A stretch of 64,000 bases of DNA. It comes from Neobacillus niacini (GTDB lineage Bacteria; Bacillota; Bacilli; Bacillales; Cytobacillaceae). A model generated the notes under the pieces. That model saw only the letters and a program-made list of their open reading frames with translations, did not search any database and was not told where the DNA came from. The stretch lies in the NCBI RefSeq assembly GCF_023715415.1, contig NZ_JAMBOB010000009.1:62001-126000 (forward strand). The letters are read 5' to 3'. Positions 7,684-16,537 of this stretch are shown one piece after another. The number at the start of each line of letters is the position of its first letter. Position 1 is the stretch's first letter. The translations under genes and the position numbers were made by a program.

Positions 7684-8253
7684 ATGTCACCTAGACCAAA
7701 GGTAGGACTTGAATTAACAGAAATTCTGGGAGCAGCAGCGGAGATAGCGAATCAATTTGGTATGCAGGAAGTTACTTTGGCAAACCTAGCGAAAAAATTA
7801 GGTATTCGTCCTCCATCTTTATATAATCATTTTGATGGGTTGGCCGGCCTAAGAAAGAAAATGGCGATTTATGGGCTGGACCAATTATATGAGGCTTTAT
7901 CTCAATCTGCCATAGGGGTGTCTGGAGATGAAGCTGTGCTATCTATTAGTAAAGCTTATGTTGATTTTACCCGGAAATATCCTGGGGTTTATGAGGCAAC
8001 CTTGATGGCACCGGATATGGAAGATGAAGATGTTCAACATGCTGGTTCTAGAATTGTCCACCTTTCTGTTCGCGTTTTGCAGGCCTATCGATTAGAAGGG
8101 GACACGGTAACACATGCAGTAAGAGGACTCCGAAGCATTTTACATGGATTTTCTTCACTAGAGCAGCGGGGCGGATTTAAAATGGCGTTAGATTTAGATG
8201 AAAGCCTGGAAATCATTATTAAAGCTTTTATACAAGGTATGCGTGAGAACTAG
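7684..8253 (+). CDS. TetR/AcrR-family repressor with WHG-type ligand domain
   Basis: This regulator of about 189 residues has an N-terminal TetR helix-turn-helix (VTLANLAKKLGIRPPSLYNHFDGLAGLRKKM) and a C-terminal helical ligand domain of the WHG type (GLRSILHGFSSLEQRGGF). It lies 14 bp after the MBL gene and should bind the two palindromes at 6905-6943. The ATG at 7678 is only three bases from AAAGGGG, so the in-frame ATG at 7684 is more likely. Confidence 0.85.
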   Translation: MSPRPKVGLELTEILGAAAEIANQFGMQEVTLANLAKKLGIRPPSLYNHFDGLAGLRKKMAIYGLDQLYEALSQSAIGVSGDEAVLSISKAYVDFTRKYPGVYEATLMAPDMEDEDVQHAGSRIVHLSVRVLQAYRLEGDTVTHAVRGLRSILHGFSSLEQRGGFKMALDLDESLEIIIKAFIQGMREN

Positions 8254-8413
8254 ATTATTAGAGCAATAACAGGTAACGCAGATATATTTGATTTAACGCA
8301 GATAAAATCGGATTAACTAAGATAACCCGATACAGAGGGATATTCAGATGCACCAAATGTTACCAATGTGTTAGAATGCCATTGAAAACAGTACTTTAAA
8401 TGCAAAATTCACC

Positions 8414-8443
8414 AGACCTGCCAAATGGCAAGTCTTCTTTTTT
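8414..8443 (+). terminator. Hairpin terminator ahead of the exonuclease gene
   Basis: AGAC-c-TGCC pairs with GGCA-a-GTCT around AAAT and is followed by TCTTTTTT. It ends the TetR operon transcript or attenuates the next gene. A TATAAT at 8455-8460 follows. Confidence 0.6.
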
Positions 8444-8493
8444 CAATAAGATGTTATAATAATAGTAATATCTTGATCAAAGGAATGAAATTT

Positions 8494-9102
8494 ATGAGTA
8501 AATTTGAGAAGTTAGGATTAGTTGTGGACGTAGAAACGACTGGATTAGGACCAACGACAGATGAAGTAATAGAACTGGCGTTGAAATTGTTTTCCTATCG
8601 CACAGATACCGGGGAAGTCCAGGAAATTATTGAAGAAGATTCCTTTTTAAGAGAACCGCTTTCCAGCTCTGCTAGAAGGAACTATGACCGTGCCTATCAA
8701 ATCCACGGGATACCCTATGAATTAGTAGAAGGGAAGAGTTTCACGGATGGGAAGATTAAAACGTATTTTCACCGTGCCGACTCAATCTTTGCTCACAATG
8801 CTTCCTTTGACCGAAGCTTTCTCTATCATATGTACCCAGAAGTGAATGATATAAAATGGTATTGTACAATGCGGGGAGTTAAATGGAAGAACTATGGCTT
8901 TCCTAATGGTAAACTCCTAACGCTATTGCAAGCACACCAAATTACAAACCATCAAACACATAGAGCACTTGACGATATTACATACCTCATGGACCTGCTC
9001 AGAAAAACAAGTCCTAATGGAAACCTCTATCTTCAAGAAGTCCTCGAAAATGGACCGATGAGAAAATACCAGCCAGCTGCTACTCGAACCAAAATGGGAT
9101 AA
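8494..9102 (+). CDS. DnaQ-like 3'-5' exonuclease (DEDDh)
   Basis: This protein of about 202 residues shows the DEDDh pattern: VDVETTG (Asp12, Glu14), HNASFD (Asp116), then THRALDD (His166, Asp171). These residues bind two metal ions for 3'-5' nuclease activity on DNA or RNA. It lacks a polymerase or helicase domain, so it is a stand-alone exonuclease, perhaps in repair or oligonucleotide turnover. In-frame starts at 8425 and 8485 are possible, but AAAGGA at 8479-8484 places the ATG at 8494 at normal spacing. A TATAAT lies at 8455-8460. Confidence 0.82.
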   Translation: MSKFEKLGLVVDVETTGLGPTTDEVIELALKLFSYRTDTGEVQEIIEEDSFLREPLSSSARRNYDRAYQIHGIPYELVEGKSFTDGKIKTYFHRADSIFAHNASFDRSFLYHMYPEVNDIKWYCTMRGVKWKNYGFPNGKLLTLLQAHQITNHQTHRALDDITYLMDLLRKTSPNGNLYLQEVLENGPMRKYQPAATRTKMG

Positions 9103-9141
9103 TTGCCTCTTCCATAAACACAAAAGAACAGATTGAATAGT

Positions 9142-9168
9142 AAAACTCGCCATAGTGGCGAGTTTTTT
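9142..9168 (+). terminator. Terminator of the exonuclease gene
   Basis: AAACTCGCCA pairs with TGGCGAGTTT around TAG, with a T-run. Confidence 0.88.
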
Positions 9169-9204
9169 TATTGGAGATCAGGTTAGATTTAAGCACTGGA
9201 GCAG

Positions 9205-9398
9205 AACAATAGACGGAGAAATTCCGCTTATTTAGTAATTATTATTAAAAAGGGCTTAAATAGGCGGAGGGTTTCCGCCTATTGGCTTGAAAAATTCGAA
9301 AAAGGGGGATTTTGCTTTGCATAGTCGGAAAATCTCCGCTTATATACTCCGAAACGAGCTCCATTATGAATCTAAACGGAAAATCTCCGCTTATTTTC
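9205..9398. repeat. Array of CGGAG/CTCCG hairpin repeats (family 2)
   Basis: Four related inverted repeats occur at about 9207-9233, 9259-9285, 9321-9345 and 9373-9396. The second is the best (AATAGGCGGA with TCCGCCTATT); the others keep CGGA-N-TCCG. Spacing is about 50-62 bp. The arms are unrelated to the GTCCT family but the layout is similar. The rest of the 9103-9486 gap holds only a small GTGGACAGTGTCCAC-type palindrome near 9430. Confidence 0.65.
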
Positions 9399-9486
9399 AT
9401 AATACAGATTGTTACTGTCCGCCCTAGGTGGACAGTGTCCACGAGCGGTGACAGGCACCAAAAATGGCACTAAAAAGGAACCAAAG

Positions 9487-10005
9487 TTACCTTTTTAAAT
9501 ATCGCTCTTCAACGATTTTTCGGTGATGCATTTCGTGGCCAACGATGATGTAGGCGATGGCTCTGGTGGTGATTTCCATTCCGTTTGCGTTGCCTATGTT
9601 TGACCATGCTCGGGCAGGGATGTTTTGGATAAGGGTGATGGCGGCGTTTCTTGTTGCTTTGAAGTCTACTAGGATTGCTTCCATCGATAGGGTATGGGTT
9701 TGGGCTGCCTCAACATAATCTGTTTCATTAAAGCCTGCTAGAGGGGTTTGATCTCCGCGGCTTACACGAAGCAGGCGATAGGTCATAATTCTTTCCGTAT
9801 CGATAATATGTCCAAGTACTTCTTTCGCACTCCATTTTCCCGGAGCATACCGATAGTTAGCCTCCTCTTCGGAAAGCCCATTAAAAAGCTTAACCACCGC
9901 TAAGAGATTCTCCTGTAAAATCTGTACCACCTCACCGGTTGGAACTAGTTGGATGTAGGGTTGATAATATGCTGGATATTCGTTTTCTGTTGGACGTTGA
10001 AGCAT
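9487..10005 (-). CDS. DinB/YfiT-family metal-binding protein
   Basis: This 172-residue four-helix-bundle protein of the DinB superfamily has the conserved blocks YAPGKWSAKEVLGHIIDTERIM and GHEMHHRKIVEERYL. The metal triad is the His in VLGHI and two His in HEMHH. Members include bacillithiol-dependent transferases and damage-inducible proteins; this one probably transfers or conjugates a small thiol. An upstream in-frame ATG exists at 10038, but AGAGGAG sits ten bases before the ATG at 10005. Confidence 0.8.
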   Translation of the reverse strand: MLQRPTENEYPAYYQPYIQLVPTGEVVQILQENLLAVVKLFNGLSEEEANYRYAPGKWSAKEVLGHIIDTERIMTYRLLRVSRGDQTPLAGFNETDYVEAAQTHTLSMEAILVDFKATRNAAITLIQNIPARAWSNIGNANGMEITTRAIAYIIVGHEMHHRKIVEERYLKR

Positions 10006-10158
10006 GATTTTTCCACTCCTCTCAGTTTTGTTTATCATTCATTTGAAAATATCTCCATTATAAATTTATCCTATCACATTATTAAAGGGGATTGAATCGA
10101 TATACACAGCAGCTCAATTGTTTAAAGATGGTAAACTCCCAAAATGAAAAAAAAAATT

Positions 10159-10172
10159 ATTTAACGCTTACA
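10159..10172. promoter_or_regulatory. Partial cre-like site upstream of GPH transporter 1
   Basis: Read on the minus strand this is TGTAAGCGTT followed by AAAT, so it matches the cre consensus in its first ten positions and deviates in the last two. It lies just upstream of the -35 at 10180. Confidence 0.4.
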
Positions 10173-10179
10173 AAAAATA

Positions 10180-10247
10180 TTGACGGATTTTGTCGACGGT
10201 GATATTCTATGTGTACAGTTAATTTGTTAGTTCATTAAACAAATTAA
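10180..10247 (+). promoter_or_regulatory. Promoter plus ROK operator (hybrid class) of GPH transporter 1
   Basis: TTGACG (10180-10185), 17 bp, TATTCT (10203-10208). The 25-bp operator at 10223-10247 has left half TTTGTTAGTT, centre CATTA and right half AACAAATTAA, covering the early transcribed region. A variant cre-like motif TGTAAAGGGATTCA follows at 10299-10312. Confidence 0.78.
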
Positions 10248-10389
10248 TTGGAACGTTTTAACACTCTCGAGAAGATAAAATTTAACAATGAGTATTTATG
10301 TAAAGGGATTCACAAAATAAGCAATAAAATGTCTTAGCAATCTTAAAATTCATTAATTATGTTAGTACGATTTATTAGGAGGGTTAATA

Positions 10390-11802
10390 ATGGCTAGAGC
10401 AATACAACAAAAAGTTGAAACCCCACAAAACGGTGGGAAAGAAGTACGGCCTTTTGGGATGAAAGATAAATTAGGTTACTTGTTCGGTGATTTTGGAAAC
10501 GATTTCTTCTTTATTTTAGTTGCCGCTTTCCTTATGGTTTATTACACAGATGTCTATCATCTTAATCCAGCTGCGGTCGGAGGTCTATTTTTAGTTGCCC
10601 GTTTATGGGATGCATTTGCTGACATTACTTGGGGCCGCTTTATCGATACTAGGAAAGCAGGAAAGAATGGAAAGTTCAGACCGTGGATTTTTAGAATGTC
10701 ATTCCCACTTGTCATTACTGGTGTATTAATGTTTGTTCATATTCCAGGAATGTCTGATGGCTTTTACCTTGCTTATGCATATGTAACCTATATTATTTGG
10801 GGAACATTATATTCCACTGTGAATATTCCTTATGGCTCAATGGCTTCAGTAATCACAGCTGATCCGGTTGAACGTACTGCATTATCTAGCTGGAGAACAT
10901 TAGGTGGAAACTTAGCTGGATTAATCATAAATGTTGTTGGACCAATGATTTTGTTTGTTGATAATAAAGCAGACGCTAACCGATTCTTATTAGGTGCAAT
11001 CATTTTCGGTGTTCTTGCACTTGCTTGTTATATGGCTTGCTATAAATTATCCGTTGAACGTATTGTGATGGATGAAACAAATAAACCTAAAGCAAACCTA
11101 GGTAAAACAGTTAAAGGTCTTGGTAAAAACAAACCACTCATTTGGTTCCTTATTATTTCATTATTGTTCATGATTTGTTTTATGTTAATTGGTACAGTAA
11201 ACGTTTATCTATTCAAAGATTATTTTACAAGCGCACAATCACTAAGTATGGTTGGTCTTCTACAATCAGTAGCAGTATTTATTGCTATGCCGATGGTAAG
11301 ACCATTAGTTGCGAAGTTTGGTAAAAAAGAAGTGGCTTCAGCTGGTATTTTAGTGGCTGCTCTTGTATACGGTGTGTTATATCTGCTTCCAGACTTAACA
11401 GCAACACAATTTATCGGGGTCTTAACCGTTGCTATGTTTGGTTATGGTGTTTTCAACCTTGTAATTTGGGCATTCGTTACAGATGTAATTGATTATCATG
11501 AGTATTTAACTGGCCTGCGTGAGGATGGTACCGTTTACTCCATTTACTCAATGGCTCGTAAAATTGGACAAGCTGTTGCTGGTGGTGTTGGTGGTGCAGC
11601 AATTGCAGCAGTTGGTTACACAGCAGGTGCAGAAGCGCAATCAGCTGAAACACTAGAAGGAATTCATACACTTGCTACTTTAGTACCTGCAGTTGCACTG
11701 TTGCTTGTATTCTTAATGATTGTATTCCTGTATCCGTTAAACAAAAAGCGTACAGAACAACTTTCAATTGATTTAGCTGCAAGAAGATTATCTAACAAAT
11801 AA
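10390..11802 (+). CDS. GPH-family sugar:cation symporter 1 (uronate/glycoside type)
   Basis: This 470-residue transporter has about 12 membrane segments. FGMKDKLGYLFGDFGNDFFF and FRPWIFRM belong to the glycoside-pentoside-hexuronide (GPH) symporters, closest in feel to YjmB of the Bacillus hexuronate locus. It should bring a uronate, glucuronide or similar sugar into the cell with Na+ or H+. Promoter and ROK operator lie upstream, and the ROK gene follows on the opposite strand. The cargo is inferred from the uxaC neighbourhood. Confidence 0.82.
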   Translation: MARAIQQKVETPQNGGKEVRPFGMKDKLGYLFGDFGNDFFFILVAAFLMVYYTDVYHLNPAAVGGLFLVARLWDAFADITWGRFIDTRKAGKNGKFRPWIFRMSFPLVITGVLMFVHIPGMSDGFYLAYAYVTYIIWGTLYSTVNIPYGSMASVITADPVERTALSSWRTLGGNLAGLIINVVGPMILFVDNKADANRFLLGAIIFGVLALACYMACYKLSVERIVMDETNKPKANLGKTVKGLGKNKPLIWFLIISLLFMICFMLIGTVNVYLFKDYFTSAQSLSMVGLLQSVAVFIAMPMVRPLVAKFGKKEVASAGILVAALVYGVLYLLPDLTATQFIGVLTVAMFGYGVFNLVIWAFVTDVIDYHEYLTGLREDGTVYSIYSMARKIGQAVAGGVGGAAIAAVGYTAGAEAQSAETLEGIHTLATLVPAVALLLVFLMIVFLYPLNKKRTEQLSIDLAARRLSNK

Positions 11803-11815
11803 AACTCATACCAAA

Positions 11816-11849
11816 AAGATAGCTAAGAAAGTTTAGCTATCTTCTTTTT
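11816..11849 (+). terminator. Terminator of GPH transporter 1
   Basis: AAGATAGCTAA (11816-11826) pairs perfectly with TTAGCTATCTT (11833-11843), followed by CTTTTT. Confidence 0.88.
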
Positions 11850-11852
11850 GCT

Positions 11853-11888
11853 GAAAAATAAACCCTCTAGCCAGTTGGCTAAAGGGAG
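11853..11888 (-). terminator. Terminator of ROK repressor 1
   Basis: On the minus strand CCCTTTAGCC and GGCTAGAGGG arms form an imperfect stem followed by TTTATTTTT. Confidence 0.7.
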
Positions 11889-11908
11889 GTCTGTCAGATA
11901 ATATCGAA

Positions 11909-13102
11909 TTAAATGTTAACGCTTGCATTTTTTTTGGTTTCGATTTGATAGTTTAAATTTAGCATCGGAACACCTAGGAAATGTTTGATTGCAAGCGCAC
12001 AAGCACCTAGAACAGCAGAATTCCTGCCGATTGTAGAAATCTGAAGTGAACGGTAATGACTAATGGATGAATTCAAATTTCCCCTAATTTTATCGAGAGA
12101 ATTCGGATACATTCGCAAAAGCTCACTATCAAGCACCAGTACGTCAGGGTTGTACATGTTGATCATATTATTTAAGCCAATTGAAAGGTAGTAAGTAAAC
12201 TCTTCAAACATCTGGATTACTTCTTCATCGCCTTCATCCAGCCACTGTTGAATATGGTCGTACGTAATAGGTTTGATATTCCGTTTCTCTGATAAAGTTT
12301 TGAAAATAACATTCTCTGAAGCATATCTTTCCCAGCAGCCTTTATTTCCACAATTGCATTGAATTCCATTCGGTACAACAATCATATGGCCGATCTCACC
12401 AGCAAATCCATCATGCCCGCGGAAAAACTCATTGTTCATCATCATTCCAAGACCAATACCAGAATAAAGAGTGGCGGCTAAGAGGTTATCTGTTTCATGG
12501 TGCACAAATACTCTCTCTGCAAATGCACTTAGATTCGCATTGTTTTCTAGGTAAACGTTGATATCGATTTCTTTTTCTAAGTCAGATTTAAGGCTTATGG
12601 TATTCCACTGTAATCGTGGTACATAATGAATGGTTTCATCTTTTCCGACTAAACCATGTATTGCTATGACTATTCCGATAATTCCGTATTGACTGAAAGC
12701 GTATTCAGTTTTGAGTATTCTAATTTGTTCTATTAAGAGATTTAGGATCTCCTGATAGTTTGAAGTATTTGTTTCAATCCTCTTAGATTTGACAGGACTG
12801 CCGATAAGATTTGAAACAGTAAAAGAAATATGGTCATAATCAAGATCTATGCCAAGAGCAAAGCCTGCCTCACTGTTTATGGAAAGCATAATTGGCTTTC
12901 TTCCAACTGTATAGTGCTCGAGGTGTGTCTCTATTATTAGACCTTCGTCAATTAAATCTGCTACCTGTGCTGAGATGGTTGCACGTGTAAGAGCAGTAAC
13001 TTTTGATAAGTCCGCTCTAGAAATTAAACCTTCTTTGACTATTTCTCTTAGGATAATTGAACGATTAATTTTTTTAATGTATGCCGCGTCACCGGTAATC
13101 AT
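11909..13102 (-). CDS. ROK-family (XylR-like) transcriptional repressor 1
   Basis: This 397-residue protein has an N-terminal winged helix (about 16-60, SRADLSKVTALTRATISAQVADL) and a ROK sugar-binding domain with the zinc motif CNCGNKGC (Cys249, Cys251, Cys256) and EIGH. The catalytic Asp of ROK kinases is Asn in LENNAN (186-190), consistent with a sugar-sensing repressor rather than a kinase. It is divergent from uxaC and next to GPH transporter 1, both of which have XylR-like palindromes. The start at 13102 follows GGAGG. A close paralogue lies at 26053-27246. Confidence 0.88.
   Translation of the reverse strand: MITGDAAYIKKINRSIILREIVKEGLISRADLSKVTALTRATISAQVADLIDEGLIIETHLEHYTVGRKPIMLSINSEAGFALGIDLDYDHISFTVSNLIGSPVKSKRIETNTSNYQEILNLLIEQIRILKTEYAFSQYGIIGIVIAIHGLVGKDETIHYVPRLQWNTISLKSDLEKEIDINVYLENNANLSAFAERVFVHHETDNLLAATLYSGIGLGMMMNNEFFRGHDGFAGEIGHMIVVPNGIQCNCGNKGCWERYASENVIFKTLSEKRNIKPITYDHIQQWLDEGDEEVIQMFEEFTYYLSIGLNNMINMYNPDVLVLDSELLRMYPNSLDKIRGNLNSSISHYRSLQISTIGRNSAVLGACALAIKHFLGVPMLNLNYQIETKKNASVNI
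11912..11929. promoter_or_regulatory. Perfect cre box overlapping the 3' end of ROK repressor 1
   Basis: Read on the minus strand the core is TGCAAGCGTTAACA, an exact fit to TGNAANCGNWNNCA, with AA and TT flanks. It covers the last codons of the ROK gene, so CcpA binding here would block elongation rather than initiation. Confidence 0.6.
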
Positions 13103-13203
13103 GTGTATCCTCCATTTCGAGCGAGCTTTATTACTATAATTATAGTATAACAGGTTATTGCAGGAAGGTCTCTTTGTTTTATGAAAAATTCATAATCTTT
13201 CAA

Positions 13204-13267
13204 TTGACTTAACAAAAAAAAAGTGATAAGTTTGTATTGTTATTAATTTGTTTACTAAACAAATTAA
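13204..13267 (+). promoter_or_regulatory. Promoter plus ROK operator (symmetrical AACAAA class) of uxaC
   Basis: TTGACT (13204-13209), 17 bp, TAAGTT (13227-13232). The operator at 13243-13267 is a perfect 25-bp palindrome with half-sites TTAATTTGTT and AACAAATTAA around TACTA. The offset from the promoter is nearly identical to that of GPH transporter 1. A variant cre-like TGTAAGGGTTTACA lies at 13306-13319. Confidence 0.8.
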
Positions 13268-13356
13268 GAGGGAGAGTAGGTTTCATTAGATTTTTTTAAT
13301 ATATTTGTAAGGGTTTACAGATAACAATAATGTAAGTTAATTCAGGAGGGTTTAGA

Positions 13357-14760
13357 ATGAAAAATTTTTTAGACAAAGACTTCTTGTTAAATACTGAAAC
13401 TGCTATTAAATTATTTGAAAATGCAGCACAGGGACTGCCGATTTTTGATTTCCATTGCCACTTAGATCCACAGGAGGTTTGGGAAAATAAGTCATATGAA
13501 AATATTACCCAATTATGGCTTGGTGGAGACCATTACAAATGGCGTACCATGCGTATGAACGGGATTGGTGAAAAGTACATTACCGGTGATGCAAGCGATT
13601 GGGAGAAGTTCGCTGCGTGGGCAGAAACCGTGCCAAACCTCATTGGTAACCCGCTTTATCATTGGACTCACATGGAGTTAAAAATGTTCTTTGGAATTGA
13701 AAAGTTACTAAGCCCTGCAACAGCACGTGAAATTTATGATGAATGCAATGAGAAGCTGAAAACTTCAGATTACACAGCACGAGCTTTTATTGCAAAATCA
13801 AACGTGAAGTTTATCGGCACAACAGATGACCCTAATTCAACATTGGAATACCATCGTTTATTGAAGAATGATGAATCCTTTACTACTATGATTGCACCTA
13901 CATTCCGTCCGGACGGAGCTCTATTTATTGAGCGTCCTACTTTTGTCAGCTGGACCCGGAAATTAGAAGAGGTTTCTGGAATTAAGGTTGATTCACTTGA
14001 TGGATTCTTAAAGGCATTGCAGCAGCGTGTTGATTTCTTCCATGAAAATGGCGGCCGTGCATCCGATCATGATATTCAAAAAATGGAATATGTAGAAACA
14101 ACCAAGGAAGAGATTGAAGTTATTTTCAATAAGCGAGTGAGTGGCGAACAGCTTTCGAATGATGAACTGGTTGCTTACCGTTGGTTCATATTAACAGAGC
14201 TTGGAAAAATGTATGCTGGCAAACAGTGGGTAATGCAGCTTCATATGGGTGCCATTCGAAATAATAATACAAAAATGAAGGAACTTATTGGCGCGGATGC
14301 AGGATTTGATTCAGTTGGTGAAGCTAATTTTGCCGAAGGTATATCTAAATTCCTTGATACCCTTGAGCAGCAAGATGCATTACCAAGAACAGTATTGTTT
14401 AACCTAAATCCTAAGGATAACCCAGTTCTTGCAGGAATGATGGGGAACTTCTATGAAGAAGGTGTTCCAGGTAAAATTCAGTTTGGTTCCGGCTGGTGGT
14501 TCAATGACCATATCGATGGAATGGAAAGACAAATGAAAGATCTTGCAAACGTAGGTCTCTTGAGCCACTTTATTGGTATGTTAACAGACTCTCGCAGCTT
14601 CCTTTCTTATGCGCGTCATGAATATTTCCGTCGTATTCTTTGCAATCTAATAGGAGATTGGGCTGAAAACGGACTAGCACATAATGATATGGAATTCCTT
14701 GAGAACATGGTTAGAAATATTGGCTACAATAATGCAGATAAGTATTTTTTACAGCGCTAA
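13357..14760 (+). CDS. uxaC: Glucuronate isomerase
   Basis: This 467-residue protein has the usual UxaC length. It begins with the amidohydrolase-type metal motif DFHCHLDP (31-38) and carries QLHMGAIRNNN, GSGWWFNDH and LTDSRSFLSYARHEYFRRIL, all diagnostic of uronate isomerases. It converts D-glucuronate to D-fructuronate (and galacturonate to tagaturonate) in the cytoplasm. The start follows GGAGGG. It is the first gene after an operator and is followed by a 6-phosphogluconate dehydrogenase, not by the usual uxuA/uxaB genes. Confidence 0.95.
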   Translation: MKNFLDKDFLLNTETAIKLFENAAQGLPIFDFHCHLDPQEVWENKSYENITQLWLGGDHYKWRTMRMNGIGEKYITGDASDWEKFAAWAETVPNLIGNPLYHWTHMELKMFFGIEKLLSPATAREIYDECNEKLKTSDYTARAFIAKSNVKFIGTTDDPNSTLEYHRLLKNDESFTTMIAPTFRPDGALFIERPTFVSWTRKLEEVSGIKVDSLDGFLKALQQRVDFFHENGGRASDHDIQKMEYVETTKEEIEVIFNKRVSGEQLSNDELVAYRWFILTELGKMYAGKQWVMQLHMGAIRNNNTKMKELIGADAGFDSVGEANFAEGISKFLDTLEQQDALPRTVLFNLNPKDNPVLAGMMGNFYEEGVPGKIQFGSGWWFNDHIDGMERQMKDLANVGLLSHFIGMLTDSRSFLSYARHEYFRRILCNLIGDWAENGLAHNDMEFLENMVRNIGYNNADKYFLQR

Positions 14761-14775
14761 GAAATTAAGTTAAGA

Positions 14776-14809
14776 TTAAGGGGCGCCCTTTATAAGGCTC
14801 ACCCCTTAT
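14776..14809 (+). terminator. Stem-loop between uxaC and gnd
   Basis: AAGGGG (14778-14783) pairs with CCCCTT (14802-14807), with an inner GCC/GGC. No T-run follows, so it may be a weak terminator or an mRNA-stabilising element that lets gnd be read from the uxaC promoter. Confidence 0.5.
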
Positions 14810-14889
14810 TACATAGTTATTTCGTGTTAAAAATTTTTAACTGAGCAAGATAATGTTGGAGCGTAAAATAGGAGAAAGAGGGATGAAAA

Positions 14890-16302
14890 ATGTCTAAACA
14901 ACAAATTGGTGTAGTTGGCTTGGCTGTAATGGGTAAAAACTTAGCTTTAAATATCGAAAGCCGCGGTTATTCTGTTGCTGTATTCAACCGTTCTTATGAT
15001 AAAACGGAAGAATTCTTAAAGAACGAAGCAGAAGGAAAGAACTTTGTCGGTGCACGTACTGTTGAAGAATTCGTCAATGCTTTAGAAAAGCCACGCAAAA
15101 TTTTGTTAATGGTTAAAGCTGGTACTGCAACAGATGCTACGATTGACTCTTTAAAGCCATTTCTTGAAGAAGGCGATATTCTAATCGACGGAGGAAATAC
15201 ATTCTTCCAGGATACAATCAGACGTAATCAGGAACTAGCAACTGCAGGATTCCATTTCATTGGAACTGGCGTTTCAGGTGGAGAGGAAGGCGCATTAAAA
15301 GGTCCTTCTATCATGCCTGGCGGTAAAAAGGAAGCATATGAACTTGTACAGCCTATTTTAGAGGCAATTTCAGCTAAGGTTGAAGGCGATCCTTGTTGCA
15401 CATATATTGGACCAAATGGTGCAGGTCACTATGTGAAAATGGTTCATAACGGAATTGAATATGGAGATATGCAGTTAATTTGTGAAGCTTATTTTATCTT
15501 GAAAAATGTCCTTGGCTTAGATGCGAAAGAGCTTCATGAGGTCTTCGCTGAATGGAATAAAGGCGAATTAGACAGCTATTTAATTGAAATCACGGCAGAT
15601 ATCTTTACAAAAGTGGATGAAGAAACAGGTAAGCCAATGGTTGACTTGATTCTTGATACAGCTGGTCAAAAGGGTACTGGTAAATGGACAAGCCAAAATG
15701 CTTTAGACTTAGGTGTTCCACTTCCAATTATCACAGAATCCGTATTTGCCCGCTTTATTTCAGCGTTGAAGGATGAGCGTATTAAGGCAAGCAAGGTTCT
15801 TAGTGGACCAGAGGTTAAGGGCTTTGAAGGCAATAAAGAAGAGTTAATCGAAGCTGTTCGTAAAGCTTTGTATATGAGTAAAATTGTTTCTTATGCACAA
15901 GGTTTTGCACAAATGCGTGCTGCGTCGGAAGAATACGATTGGAATCTTCGTTACGGCGATATCGCTATGATTTTCCGCGGCGGATGTATCATTCGTGCAC
16001 AATTCTTACAAAAAATTAAGGATGCTTACGATCGCGACCCAGAATTAAGAAACCTATTATTAGATCCTTACTTTAAAGATATCGTTGAAAACTATCAGCA
16101 GCCGTTACGTCAAGTTCTTGCTGTAGCCATTGAGCGTGGAATCCCAGTTCCATCGTTTGCAAGTGCGATTGCTTACTATGATAGCTATCGAACTGAAACA
16201 CTTCCAGCGAATCTATTGCAAGCACAACGTGACTATTTTGGAGCACATACGTATCAACGTATTGATAAAGAGGGCGTATTCCACACCAATTGGATGGAAT
16301 AA
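14890..16302 (+). CDS. gndA: 6-phosphogluconate dehydrogenase, decarboxylating
   Basis: This 470-residue enzyme has the N-terminal dinucleotide fold [20 protein letters not shown] and VFNRS (Arg suits NADP), then [19 protein letters not shown] and [15 protein letters not shown] with the catalytic Lys, and the C-terminal helical domain ending in HTNWME. It converts 6-phosphogluconate to ribulose-5-phosphate, CO2 and NADPH. Its position directly behind uxaC is unusual and argues that uronate carbon ends up as 6-phosphogluconate; see the findings. Confidence 0.95.
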   Translation: MSKQQIGVVGLAVMGKNLALNIESRGYSVAVFNRSYDKTEEFLKNEAEGKNFVGARTVEEFVNALEKPRKILLMVKAGTATDATIDSLKPFLEEGDILIDGGNTFFQDTIRRNQELATAGFHFIGTGVSGGEEGALKGPSIMPGGKKEAYELVQPILEAISAKVEGDPCCTYIGPNGAGHYVKMVHNGIEYGDMQLICEAYFILKNVLGLDAKELHEVFAEWNKGELDSYLIEITADIFTKVDEETGKPMVDLILDTAGQKGTGKWTSQNALDLGVPLPIITESVFARFISALKDERIKASKVLSGPEVKGFEGNKEELIEAVRKALYMSKIVSYAQGFAQMRAASEEYDWNLRYGDIAMIFRGGCIIRAQFLQKIKDAYDRDPELRNLLLDPYFKDIVENYQQPLRQVLAVAIERGIPVPSFASAIAYYDSYRTETLPANLLQAQRDYFGAHTYQRIDKEGVFHTNWME

Positions 16303-16332
16303 TAGTTAATTAAATAAATGATGAATCAACAT

Positions 16333-16377
16333 AAAAGGAGACAAAAACTAGCCTGATGCTGTAATTGTCTCCTTTTT
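16333..16377 (+). terminator. Terminator of gnd
   Basis: AAAAGGAGACA (16333-16343) pairs with TGTCTCCTTTT (16366-16376) around a 22-nt loop, followed by TG. Confidence 0.75.
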
Positions 16378-16470
16378 GTTTGCCTATAAAGGTAATCGGA
16401 AAAGCAATTTCAGTCAAATAACAGTCATTATTGAGCAGTTTTAGAGAATGTTTTTTACTTATCTATGCAA

Positions 16471-16519
16471 TATAATATAAATATGGTTCAGTTAACTATC
16501 TGTGATGTTAACGCTTACT
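16471..16519 (+). promoter_or_regulatory. Promoter -10 and cre site of the AraC operon
   Basis: TATAAT lies at 16471-16476 without a clear -35, fitting an activator-dependent promoter. TGTTAACGCTTACT (16506-16519) is a cre with one mismatch, in the leader 19 bp before the start codon. This suggests CcpA repression of the whole isomerase/dehydrogenase operon. Confidence 0.6.
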
Positions 16520-16537
16520 TCAAAGGGTGTGAAAGCA

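Noticed and set aside
11909-13102. Sugar kinase reading of the two ROK genes
   Set aside because: They have an N-terminal winged helix, and the catalytic Asp is replaced by Asn in ENNAN.
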